Shown piece by piece: positions 18,401 through 27,911 of a stretch of 31,583 bases of DNA (within the stretch, counting starts at the first letter, position 1; each line of letters begins with the position of its first letter). A program made the translations under genes and the position numbers. This DNA is from Acanthaster planci (taxonomy: Eukaryota > Echinodermata > Asteroidea > Valvatida > Acanthasteridae): positions 3,052,499 to 3,084,081 of the forward strand of contig NW_019091418.1 of NCBI RefSeq assembly GCF_001949145.1, read 5' to 3'. The notes beneath the pieces were generated by a model. The model saw nothing but the letters and a program-made list of their open reading frames with translations. It had not been told where the DNA came from and did no database searches.

Positions 18401-18948
18401 ATGTTGCGTATCGGAAAAGCAATGTTCGAAATAACTGCGGCAGTAAGTCCCCAGATGTTAAAGGATAGCTCTCCAGAGATGAACATACACGTCCCCAGAA
18501 CCATGGCGATGATCGATATGAACAAAGAGCAGTTCAAGTTTCCCTTACCCTTGTAAAATAGCAGTGTAAAAACAAAGGTGAAGATCGGTTCACAAGATTT
18601 GATGACTTGAGTCAGACTTGAGCTAACTGCAGCAAAAGCCGCATTGGTGGCGAGATTTCCGATCACATTGCCGATAGCTGCTAGTAGCATGTGTTTGCGA
18701 TTGACAGAAGCAACAGGGAAGGCAGTCGCACCACGAACGGCAAAGAGCCACGTGTTGGAGAACAGCGCACCGAGGACGTGTTGCAGCATAGTCAATTCAA
18801 GCCATCTAAGATCTTTTAAAGCTGGTGTCCAAGTAGTCATACTCTCAATGGTGTCAGGTTTGGTGCCACTTATTGCTGTCTTCGAGGCTATGGTGGCCAC
18901 CATGTTAGCAGTCCACCAAATAGCCACAAACACTACCACTGAATCCAT
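15484..18948 (-). CDS. Fusion: TPT-type phosphate-sugar/PEP transporter + glycosyltransferase-like + polysaccharide pyruvyl transferase-like + glycosyltransferase-like
   Basis: One uninterrupted 1154-residue frame. Residues 1-305 form a TPT/SLC35-type transporter: SCEPIFTF (118-125), SNIAFPIRNIYLKK (174-187), and SKRMFVI (261-267), whose KR pair corresponds to the phosphate-binding KR of plastid translocators. Residues 314-333 form an extra membrane helix that would put the rest in the Golgi or ER lumen; at least nine N-glycosylation sites lie beyond it. Residues about 355-560 form a GT32/A4GALT-like fold whose DxD site is lost (YGGVHFN, 455-461). Residues about 585-880 resemble polysaccharide pyruvyl transferase: NIGDEIQ (588-594), PIGCRD (673-678), SGCLTL (695-700), TQRIH (773-777). 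Residues about 893-1120 form a second GT-like domain with GGVYIDAN (993-1000), so D-x-N instead of D-x-D. The start is the first ATG after a splice acceptor. Activity, donor and acceptor are inferred. The frame has no coding introns. Confidence 0.9.
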   Translation of the reverse strand: MDSVVVFVAIWWTANMVATIASKTAISGTKPDTIESMTTWTPALKDLRWLELTMLQHVLGALFSNTWLFAVRGATAFPVASVNRKHMLLAAIGNVIGNLATNAAFAAVSSSLTQVIKSCEPIFTFVFTLLFYKGKGNLNCSLFISIIAMVLGTCMFISGELSFNIWGLTAAVISNIAFPIRNIYLKKLGELWEGPLQKFAAISNFSVLILLPFAVVYSQSMSALLPIESYTSAIFHLIYNAASLTVLQECSPLVHAILNLSKRMFVILANMIVFSSPFTLSTIAGLVFISTGHYIHQISRGSLPMISRRLVKKCLPLAIVIVSSSLYLFVFMYSTKPVINLLQIRQTAYTPQLATTAWVYERPIPHNVVENINSFQTKNPGLTVTVFCGSSQCMQAVQDLRNPGVTVKFLVLTDIVKNTTLEHWLVRHPLHKVVTGVSFEDHVYEAVRLALLWHYGGVHFNPLVKLDQFTIPKVNGAWVSIDTNITRSTRGILSVSQFRVQSTFIANLTEAFCREYSRNVTNVNPRLSPKFDFEAVVNDIYNLSCTSRKLCPEGVAINLSRIPFGNKMRRHFGTLSYDKRVRVLEYLNIGDEIQGIPGLQFLPFMDHLLERYKLGESKGEHHIRAFFNAWWGEPTMMWPPPTNIDPIMLSMHIAPQIRSVILKNVTYLQSKAPIGCRDNNTLAFLRRNNVDAYLSGCLTLFIKSPNIQQKKSGKIFLVDLREKYERLLPLRIAQEAIRRYHLIIGQGRTNSVERFQTAYKLLEEYSEARLVITQRIHCALPCVAMGIPVIFFNSEYMPGGNVPGHGKTPSPRVSGLTPLFHTLDAYQMSEISMVQWLRNFNWETPPPNPGVSLRMRLLASNWNLIRQDQALYDSARRFGLLPVSAPAKKTPQQLIFHVIVNSNRTSLEWPKWRTIESLFYHHPHSRVIVHSNSLKESQFDVLTEAGYDVEILSLDASIDAVSSNGASKTKNQKKPENNFNETLAKLAILFHWGGVYIDANVILLRQLDFSMTNTLIWSNEKRDSFDLSVMKFRRGHPFLKAAIQKGSDLQAFPRGKHSSTFMASIFHSWSNNLESSYRIHALALKSSLKKFNSKNANECSKTVPGTVDDSYIKQLQREVFGAKVMGLNNSSKLKRGTVCKHLLNSFCVLCNNIY

Positions 18949-18971
18949 TCTGCTTGTTATCAGTCAAGAAC
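18949..18971 (-). other. 5' untranslated part of the coding exon, after a splice acceptor
   Basis: On the minus strand ttattcctttctttgcag|GTTCTTGACTGATAAC precedes the ATG by 23 bases. This is a strong pyrimidine-rich acceptor. The TGA/TAA just upstream of the ATG support the chosen start. The gene therefore probably has at least one upstream non-coding exon, which argues against a processed retrocopy. Confidence 0.65.
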
Positions 18972-19859
18972 CTGCAAAGAAAGGAATAAATTAAAATAAT
19001 CAATTTAAAATTGACAGACGAATGCAACAATTTGATTTGATTATGTGACGTTTCTGCGCAGCTTAATTTTAAAACTTGTTATAACATTAGGTGTAGAACA
19101 ATTTTAAAAGGTGTTAGAGTGACAACAAGACGAATTTGAAGAACAAATCTCGTATAGAAAAGGCACAACAGGCACAAACATGAAAGATTACCACAAAAGA
19201 AAATAAATGGAGGCATATGAAATCTTCCATGGGGTTCACAAAGTATAGGCTAAAATGCCCGTAAGGAAAGCTAAGGCATGATGACTTTGTAGCATGCAGG
19301 AAGCTGTTTGAATGTACAAGTCTTCCAGCTGATTTCAATGGTTCATTCAATGTAAATTGAAAAATGGAATGACCATGCTTTGTCTTTGTCTAAGGTATAC
19401 TTTCAACTTGAATTATCACATGGGCCATATAAGTTTCCTAGGTGACATAAAAGAACAGTTGTTGGGCATTTTCTTCATCGATGGGAAGGCCATATCATTT
19501 TTAAGGCAGGGCTTGCATTATCCATTAAAAGTCTGAGGTATCCCAATGTATACAATACATGTTCATCACTCTGTGAAAGTGTTCTGATGAGTTGGCTTTG
19601 AAACAGTAGCGCTGAATATCTAAGTTTGGCCTCGTGCTTATTGTAGTCTTTCTATAAAAGGCTACATATTATGATCAATCAAATATCACAAAAGATCATC
19701 GGTGACGAAGAAAATTCTATCACCCTTCCCAAGAGATATAAAGTGAAAAAGAACATTCCACAGCTCTTTTCATTTCATTAAATTCCTGGTTGGTTTGTTT
19801 TATATTACACAGACCCAATCTTTTTAAAAGAAAACCCTACAAAAAAGGAAAGAAAAATT
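18972..19859 (-). other. Probable 5' untranslated intron of the fusion gene
   Basis: AT-rich sequence with no supported open frame lies between the acceptor and the candidate first-exon region. No repeat family was recognised in it. Confidence 0.4.
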
Positions 19860-20350
19860 AAGAATACCTCAATCAGACAGTTAATGAAAATGATTGCCCA
19901 AAACGAATTAGAAAAGAAAGGCATTACCATACGTTTGACGCAGATCAACTTGTACTAATTTGAATCCATCAAGCATCAGAAGATGCCAAGAACGCATTGA
20001 AAGCACCAAACAGAAATAGAATGAACCAAAACGAAAACGAAAGTTTGCAACAAAACGCTGGTTCCCCGCCTTTCCATATGCACGTTTTTTGGGTGCGTAG
20101 TGTAGACGATGCGTTAATGCGTTCCACTTTCACAGACACAAAAATCGGCTCCGTTAATATAACACACGTGTGAGTTGCGTTCGGCCCTCAAAATTGCCTG
20201 CAGTGTTGACGTTCGCTCGTCACCTAGCGCACGAACAGAGGGCTGGGAAGGGCTGATGGCCTAGCACAATTTTAGTGAAGGAAATACCTCACGGGGATCA
20301 CAGCTAACGACGCGCAGAGCATTGTGGGCAAATTTCTGCGGGGCGCGCGA
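19860..20350 (-). promoter_or_regulatory. Probable promoter and first-exon region of the fusion gene
   Basis: CpG and G+C content rise locally here (for example ggggcgcgcgagctcgc at 20339-20355, with further CpG-bearing words at 20040-20320). Donor-like sites on the minus strand include CCGTGAG|GTATTT (exon end near 20288), ATTGAG|GTATTC (near 19870) and ATG|GTAATG (near 19930). Any could join the acceptor at 18972. Which one is used cannot be told from sequence. Confidence 0.35.
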
Positions 20351-21039
20351 GCTCGCTCAATGCGTTACACAAGCAGCGGTTATCAATTAGATATTATTTT
20401 CTTTTCCTTCCTCATTGCATTGAAAATATTCTCACTACACTTTTTTGTTCATCTAAAATCGATCAAGATAACCAATGATTTGTGGGGTACTGCCAAAAGA
20501 CACATGGTTTGTGATACTTAGTGAAAAGATAAATTACAACACTGCGACTGTGTACAAAGCCATGTTTTTATCATATAGCGAAACATTGTCCGCGCTAAAG
20601 CATTACCATTGGCGCATCCCCTCCCCCAAAAAATTTGAACAACGCTTCATTAACAGGACGTGATAACCTCGCGGTCACAAGTCTTACACAATGTAACCAA
20701 TTGCTAATTAAACCACAGGGCAAAGCCGTCAGCCCTTGCCAGCGTCCTTGTCAGTTGCTGGGAGCCGAGCGAAGCGTTGACGCCCGTATGGAAAGGAGAC
20801 TTTACGCCTTTTGCCAGTTAAATTTGAATATGGGCGTAAATCCCGGGGATGGGGGTGTATATCCCCCATACATACACTTTTTTGAGCAAAAATATTAAAG
20901 CAGATTGTGAAGATTTTTAGGATTTCCTAATGACTAAAATGTTTATAATATCACTAAAAAGGGAAAGCAATTTTAATAGCTTTAAATGTGCCATTCTGAG
21001 GTAAGATTCACACATTACATCTTTATCAGGAACATCAGT

Positions 21040-21136
21040 AGTGCAGCTAGTCTAACCAGGTAATTAATCCAATTTCTGACGGGTTCTCGACCAATCAGAA
21101 GGCTAGATTTGGCCCCATGGGACCCTCATTAACATG
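21040..21136 (+). repeat. Left member of an inverted repeat pair
   Basis: It starts agtgcagctagtctaacc and contains aggtaattaatcc and tctcgaccaatcagaag. The reverse complement of 23521-23616 matches it over almost 100 bases at roughly 80% by eye. The pair could be the ends of one 2.6-kb element or two separate copies of a repeat. Confidence 0.75.
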
Positions 21137-21232
21137 AAGAGTGGATACACGTTATTCATATGAGCTGTGAAATGAGTAAATGAACAGTGAAATAAGCAGT
21201 TACATTCAACTATTTCATCTGTTTCTTGTCAT

Positions 21233-21963
21233 TTGAAGATTGTCCTTCATAGGGTCGACTTGAATGTTATTTCTGCAGTCAAATCCCATTCTTGTAATTG
21301 GTGTGAAAAAGGATTTGGGCGGAGATATAACCTTCGGAGACGTGGGAAATGGGCATGGAGCAGAAGAATCCAAAAGGTTGAAGTTGACACTGTTCCTGAA
21401 GTTCTTCACTCTAAATAGCCTGACGTGTTATTCTGAATCCGATTTCAAAAGGCGTAGATTTGAAGAATTTGGACCAGGAATTTGTGGAACTGAATCTACG
21501 CAGGGTGAAATGACGATTATCGAAGACGATGAATCGGACGCAGAAATGGAGATATGACAAATCTTTGGATGAGAATGAGTCTACTTCAGATTTGAAAGAC
21601 AGTGTCACCTATTCAGATTGGTTAAACGAGTCAGTGGAGGCGACTGGCGAAATTTTGAGTGAAAAAATGTTTTAAAAAGTATATCAAAAGGGGTATGCGT
21701 GCAGATCAAGCCAGGGAAAAGGCCAATAGGAAGACCCTTTGGACAGTTAAGCAAATCGTTTTCAACAGGTACAAGGACTTTTCGTCAAGTTACGTGTATC
21801 TAGAAGATAATGATACCGGGATATTTTGGAAGACATTCAAGACGAAGTAAACAGGGGCATGGAAGTAAACAAAGCCTTAAACAGAGTAATGCCTGAACAC
21901 ACAGCTAAATATGATGGACTGTTTCAAGAAGATGAGTAACCAGATAAAGAGGAAGACAGCGAT
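21233..21963 (+). pseudogene. Decayed zinc-finger-like coding sequence
   Basis: Coding-like segments continue through several frames. One piece is HSCNWCEKGFGRRYNL, a C2H2 finger that has kept CxxC but lost its histidines. Next come SESDFKRRRFEEFGPG and IEDDESDAEMEI, then in another frame DKSLDENESTSDLKDSV, then KKYIKRGMRADQAREKAN, then in another frame DILEDIQDEVNRGMEVNK and HTAKYDGLFQEDE followed by a stop (TAA at 21937-21939). At least three frameshifts or stops break it. The acidic middle and helical charged tail suggest a former regulatory or mobile-element protein. I do not recognise the exact family. It sits between the inverted repeats at 21040 and 23616. Confidence 0.5.
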
Positions 21964-23520
21964 AGTTAAGGACGATTAGTTTGAGACTAATGAAAATTTA
22001 AAATCGGTTTTGTGATGCCTTCACTCTTGCAGTATTCTATTTATATTGAGAATGTAAAGATGGATACTCGTGAAAATGAAAAACCAAGCAGAAAAAGGCA
22101 AATCAACACCCCTTTCGACTGTTATATTAAGTCGATTGTTTTAATGTGTTTGAAAGTAACTGTGCTTGATATGCTGTACTTTTAACATCATGGTCATTTC
22201 GAAGATTTTGTTATTTATTTTATGCAAATAAAAAGCACAGAAGGGGCAACTGAAATAGTTGACGGTCGCTGGAAAGTTTATACCGTTACTGCCATTCCTT
22301 TTACGCAGTGTCGAACGACAGCACGCAATCTCATCATCTTATTTACAGACTTACCGGTAGTAAACAATTTGGCATTTTCTCACAGAGGGTCTAATGATTG
22401 AAAAGGTTGCGATGTTGCCAGATTAAAACGAACTCTCCTGGACTTTGCAATGATGTTCAGACCATCCGGACATCTCCAAACTCTCCAAACGCCAGCTTCA
22501 AGTTCATGTCACAATACTTTCCACATAGGCTGCACATGACGGTCTGTTCAGTAAGGCGTACGGAACTATAATCGATTTGCGTTAACTGGCTTGGATTCTT
22601 TTATTCTTGGGATAAGAGAGAGAACTGTGGATTGAACAGTGTACTGTACTTATCGTTACAGTTTTGTACAGTGTGTACGATTTCTTTAGTGCAGTGCACA
22701 TTTTAAGGCTGTTACGCTATTCGTGTATCGACGAAACCTTATGGTTTCGCGCTGTACTATAGACATGCAAATTTTATTGTATGGGGAATTATAGGCCTAT
22801 GCACGCGACTAGTTGAAAACCCCGCGAAATTTCGGACCGGTAGATCAGTGGGTGATTAGACAAGGAACATGCCCGGTTGTTTGTCTTCTATCGATCCCCG
22901 CTGGAGTGGAGCGCGTACGTAAACATTTGAAGCAAGATGTGGGACGGAGAGAACCCCCCACCTTTGTGTTGGTCATTGTTTGATCGGAATCTCAGGAATT
23001 CGTTACAGACTTCTGGGGGGGATGTGTTAGGTAACAATAGTCTTGAGTGTGTATAGCACTTGTAATGCCTGGTATATACGTAAGGGTAAACAGTTCAAGA
23101 GGGTATTCCTGTGTGTAATAAGGGATCCACAAGCCGCCTTCCTCTTTGGGTACTGAATTTGTGTTTCCTTAGTTCTGTATTTCTTGATTTTCAATTTTAC
23201 ATTATATTTCTCGTTTCTTTTAATTCTTATTATTATTTATTTATTTTAAACGTGACAGTCATCAACCCTCCGATCTCAATATAATTTTAACACCCACCCT
23301 TAGTGGTTAGGGAAGATGTACAGTACTTTAAAAATACACTATGCCTATGCACAAATGTAAATAAAATTCCTGCAGAGGAAAACACTTTGTTCTTTCAAGC
23401 TGTAATAATGATATCACCCACTATAATACACAAAACATACATAAAATGGTACTTTCCTGTACCTTATACCCTCCAACCTTACGCCCTCGTGTATAATGGA
23501 ATATTGTGTGTCCATATTTT
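21964..23520. other. Non-coding interval between inverted repeats
   Basis: No open frame with a recognisable domain was found. A weak tRNA-like stretch at about 22843-22915 (tagatcagtggg, then atcgatcccc) has A- and B-box-like words, but the match is too poor to call a tRNA or SINE. Confidence 0.4.
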
Positions 23521-23616
23521 ATGTTAATAAGGGTCCCGTGAGACCAAATCCAGTCTTCTGGTTGGTCGAGAGCCCATCAGAAAATGGATTAATTACCTGG
23601 TTAGACGGGCTGCACT
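23521..23616 (-). repeat. Right member of the inverted repeat pair
   Basis: On the minus strand it reads agtgcagcccgtctaacc, aggtaattaatcc and tctcgaccaaccagaag, in the same order as 21040-21136. No target duplication is visible outside either end. Confidence 0.75.
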
Positions 23617-23823
23617 GGTAACTGGCCTCCCCCCAGCTTTTCAAATTTCCAAGGTCAGGCAAGTCATCCCCCCACCTTTCCCAATTTCCAATCCCAGCCA
23701 ATTTCCAGCACAGATTTACGCCACTGTTTCAATAACATCTGGTAAACCGAGTCCTTTAAATCACGTGGACACTACAATTTGAATTCTCTATACCAAAGAT
23801 ACTGTAGCTATCACTCGTGATTC

Positions 23824-23922
23824 AGGGCAAGCGTTTGCTTAGCCTAAGAGACACCATTGCCCCTGTTCACAAGGGAAGCAGTCCATTCCAGCGATGATGG
23901 TCGCTATGCAAAAGCTTGCCCT
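23824..23922. repeat. 99-bp foldback with 15-bp ends
   Basis: agggcaagcgtttgc (23824-23838) is matched by the reverse complement of gcaaaagcttgccct (23908-23922) at 14 of 15 positions. This is a small hairpin or MITE fragment with no coding potential. Confidence 0.5.
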
Positions 23923-25152
23923 AAATTACGAGGTGCGCTGTCTTTAGCCTCAGAAATTCAAAATATGTTTATACGCAATGATATAACTAAGTATACGATA
24001 TTTTTATTAAAATTCAACTCGCAGCAGACTTACTGAGAGACGTCGTTGCGTATCAATGTACATGGCTCTTCAAGGCTACTACTGTGCATCCTATGATATG
24101 TAATATAATATCAGGCCCCGGGCTTGAGATTTTCAAAGATTTCTTTCTTGACAGAGACGATTCTGTACTTTGTTGCAGAGTTGTTTGCCAGCAGAGTGTT
24201 TTTATGTGTTGTTTTGCTCTTTGATATGGAACGTGCAATACAGTTATTTATCACATTGTTTGTTGCTATGATTCGAGAGTGCATGAAGATAAAGCCCCAT
24301 ATCTATCTCCAGGGTATCATCAAGTGAAATAGTTTACATTTTGTTTCTCTTGAAATATACTTGTAGACTATTATCTATATTGGTTAGTTACGCAATAGTT
24401 TTAGTTGAACTCTAAAATTTCACATTTTCTTGAACAGTTCAATTTGTTTTGCCAGCATCAGTAGATGGAATAACAAAATCATCCTGGTACTATTGAGTTG
24501 GTCAGGGTCACTAGGGTTGGGTTCGTTTCTTTGGTGTTCACTCGAATAGGGTTTTCTTTACAATTGTGTTGAATGTTGACTGTTAAAGTGCGTTTTCATT
24601 GAAGTCAATCAACGGTTAGGATACCTTTTTGTTCTTTTACTGATGTTAAGATCTGGGCGTATTTAAGACTACTTCCTCTAAGAGTTGGGGAGCTCTTGGG
24701 GATGTTTTATGTACGTTTAGGGTGACTCTCTAATCTCATATTACTATATTTATACTGATTGGATGACTGCTCTTGAAGATCCACGTGTGAATTATCGCCA
24801 GCTTCTACTGTTAATGCCCTCTGCTGGGGGTGATTTGCAGCCGAGTTTGATGGGATGAACAGCAGTGATTTTTTTTTGGGGGGGGGAGAGTGCTGGATTC
24901 AATAGTTTAGATATGGTAATGTATATGAGAGTGAGCAGTTTTCAATATGTAAGGAAAACTCGATCAGTTCGTATGATTGAATGCCTATGTCTCTTTAGGC
25001 GACATGTACTACAAGGAAATAGTGAGAGCAAAGGACACGTACGTCACTAATTTCGCCTTGCATTGGTTTATTAGCTATTTGAAAGTGATAACATGTCTAC
25101 GGGCGTCAATCACTTTTCGAAAGTGGGGGAACATAACCTTGATTAGAAGGTA
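23923..25152. other. Intergenic, nothing recognised
   Basis: AT-rich DNA with only short open frames and no domain, exon pattern or clear repeat. Confidence 0.5.
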
Positions 25153-25293
25153 GACGGAAAAGGAGGCCACGTAGAGCAACGTCATGTGCATGAAATGCAC
25201 GCCTGACGCATGAAATATGAACTACGTAGTGTACATTGTACACTTTCTGAGCATAATATATGACGCACGTCGTTCAATATATCCTTTTCCGTC
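25153..25293. mobile_element. Short MITE-like element with 12-bp inverted ends
   Basis: GACGGAAAAGGA (25153-25164) and TCCTTTTCCGTC (25282-25293) form a perfect 12-bp terminal inverted repeat around 117 bases. No target duplication is obvious. Confidence 0.5.
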
Positions 25294-25639
25294 AACCCGA
25301 ATGGAACTGATACGAGAGCCAAGCCCTAACAGCTAAGGGGGATCTGAGGCCCGCTTAAAGACCGGGATGGGACATTTTGGATTCTAGATGTTTTGTGATG
25401 CAATCTAAGGCAATTTCTGACCACTTCAACTAATTTTTATCAGGTGCTTTTGAAAAATTTATTCCATTTTTTTGATCTGCAATTTTTACCTAACATATTG
25501 AACCAAATGTAGCTCCACTCGCCTACATTGTTTACCAAGGATTCAGAAAAAAAAGTAGAGGGGACAAAAGATATGATATAATAAATAATAAGGAACGTTT
25601 TATATTGCCCAGATACTATACAAATATACTCGACTGCGC

Positions 25640-26213
25640 ATGACAATACTCATCACTAGCTCAGGTGTAAAACTAGGAGTTGGAAAAGGCTTCTTTGAAG
25701 AAATGAGTTTTAGAACAATCTTGAATGCGTCAACGAACTTGGCATTTCTCACATGAAAGGGCAGATTGTTCCAAGCCTAAGGGGCTACACAAACAAATGC
25801 ATGGTCTCCGAGGGTAGCCTTGAATCTACGATAGGGGTGGCTAAGGATCAGCCTGTCTTGTGAACTACAAAGACTGTGGCTGGGATTTAGTGACTAGTAA
25901 TTCAGAGATTTAACCTGGTGCTAAGCCATGCAAGGCCTTAAATGTAATCAAAAGTATTTTAAATACAATTCTTTGTCGAACACGCAACCAGTGTAATGTA
26001 ACCAGCATGGGGGAAATGTGGCAGTATTTGGCGGAGTTACACACAAGTCTGGCACAAGCATTCTGAACTCTCTGTAGCTCCGCTACCTGGGAATCTGGTT
26101 ACTTATCAGGTTAAAAGAAAGGGGGCCAAACAGGAACCCTGTGGGACACCAGATGAAATAGCAAATTTTCTAGAAGTTACATCACCCCTGACTATCTGTT
26201 GTTCAGGTACAGA
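25640..26213 (-). pseudogene. LINE (non-LTR retrotransposon) reverse-transcriptase fragment, internally deleted
   Basis: On the minus strand, 26213-26112 encodes a piece ending ISSGVPQGSCLAPFLL, matching the SGVPQGSVLGPLLF motif of reverse transcriptase. After a deletion, 26086-25913 encodes VAELQRVQNACARLV, then SPMLVTLHWLRVRQRI and LLITFKALHGLAPG, which is the C-terminal region of L2/CR1-type LINE proteins, closed by a stop at 25910. A further shifted stretch (YRRFKATLGDHAFV, AWNNLPFHVRNAKFVDAFK) completes that C-terminus. The catalytic YxDD part is missing, lost between the two pieces, so the copy is dead. Confidence 0.85.
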
Positions 26214-26622
26214 TGTACTGCAGTGTGGATGAACTCAATGCGTTGGTTGATGGACATCAGAGTGATCAGATGAAAGCAAGACCCAAAGTTCAGTATTTCT
26301 TCTTCCCCTTGCTTTTCTTCAGGTGGCTTTAATCCGATGAAGATGAAGATCATTGACCACCTGACCCAGAAGCAGCACAGCAAACTGTCCAAGAAGAAAA
26401 TAACAGACTTCTTTTGAAGAACTCCAAAAACCAGAATGGCTCTTTCCAGAGCCACTACAATTTCAAAAGAGATAAATCATCTTCAGATTGATAAACCTAC
26501 GTAATAGAATACACCCACTGTCCCTCCCCCCCAAAAAAAAATTTCCCCGGACTAAACTCCCTCAGGAAAACAATTTTGAAAAGTAAAAAAAAAAGTTACT
26601 CTCTTCCACCTCAACATGAAAT

Positions 26623-26720
26623 ATATCGCCCCATCCGATTTTGAATATTTTATAAATTTCCATTTTAAGAAAATATCGCCCGATCCGATTTGGAAAGTTT
26701 TATAAATTCACATTTTAAAT
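26623..26720. repeat. Two-unit tandem duplication of about 50 bp
   Basis: Units at 26623-26672 and 26673-26720 share atatcgccc, gatccgattt, ttttataaatt and cattttaa in the same order, with a few substitutions. Confidence 0.7.
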
Positions 26721-27261
26721 TTCCATCAGAAACCATGACTAAACTTTGGTTTTCAGTCCAAACGTGTTTAAGAAAATAACATCCACAATTTTTGAAGAAA
26801 AAATTGCATCCTTTCTAAATTAAATATTTTTTCGCCAAACCCACACGCCGTTTCTAATTAAAATATACTCAATATTCGCCCTCTACTGTCCACACCACCA
26901 ACAGCTGATTTCTGCCCATTTTTATGTGCAACAAGCGCAGCACTGGTGTTGGTTACCAACTAAAATGTTAATGTACTCACCTGCTTGCGTTGTACATGTA
27001 CATGTAGATCTCATCACGGCGTGCGGGGACGTGACACGGCATCGCTCTAACTCGACTTGACTGGTGGAATGTCTGCTTCCTCTGTTCTTGCATTTTATTA
27101 ATTGTTCAGACAACCACACGTACGTGCATACTTGTGCATGATGCACGCTTAACCCTACATTCGATCGTTGATACATGCGACGAGCGGGATAGCAGCTTTT
27201 GCTTAAGACGAGGTTTGGATGATACGACCTAATTTAAAAAGTCCCAAAAGTTTCGTACAGT

Positions 27262-27274
27262 CGAGAGTCGACTG
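27262..27274 (-). mobile_element. Isolated pogo/Tigger-like end
   Basis: CGAGAGTCGACTG followed by TATA is the reverse complement of the end at 12654-12666 (TATA CAGTCGACTCTCG). Here it lies in a short palindrome (acagtcgagagtcgactgt), so it may be a collapsed end. It is short, so identity is uncertain. Confidence 0.4.
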
Positions 27275-27843
27275 TATACACGAATGTTTCCTCCCACAAC
27301 TTAGTTTTCCTTATTGTTCAGGGTCGTACACTTGGAACGCCAGTGAGCTTTTGTGATGGAAACAGACGTTTGTTGGATTATTTTGTCACTGATCTTATGT
27401 AATCAAATATGCAGTAGCATTTTTCGAGCAGTGAACATTCGTTATTTCCTTTCTTCGTGCAAAACAAATCATGATGTTCTTGCAATCGGGGTTTACACAA
27501 GAATGTGAAACACATAAATATGGGGCCAGCGTTGAACTAAAGGCCATCCTGATGGTCATTAGCTTGCAAAAAATTTTTAAAGCAAGACTCACGAACTTAA
27601 AAATCAGGTTCGCTCTGAATTTATTCTGTCACAGCAACACATTGCATAACCGAAAGTCCAGTTGATATTCGAATAGTGTAAAATTTAGTATGGTTTAATG
27701 GTGTCAATAAAAATCAGTTTGTGATATGTCAAGGTACGATACTCACTTCTAATGACCCTGTTGCATGAAATGGCTCAATGTCTCTTTGAAATTTTTTTTG
27801 CACTTTTGGCATGATCGTGTGTGTCATTGTAAACGTCCATTGC

Positions 27844-27911
27844 AAATATATATGGGGTATATCTTCAGGAAAACCCCAAATATATATGGGGTATATCTTC
27901 AGGAAAACCCC
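27844..27911. repeat. Perfect 2 x 34-bp tandem duplication
   Basis: Two identical 34-base units (27844-27877 and 27878-27911) begin aaatatatatggggtatatc and end gaaaacccc. No divergence is seen between them, so the duplication is recent. Confidence 0.9.

Noticed and set aside
18644-18994. 116-residue + strand open frame, and others antisense to the fusion gene
   Set aside because: They are mirror frames of a long real coding sequence, without independent evidence.
22843-22915. Possible tRNA-derived SINE head
   Set aside because: The A- and B-box-like words each carry mismatches, and no T-arm stem forms.
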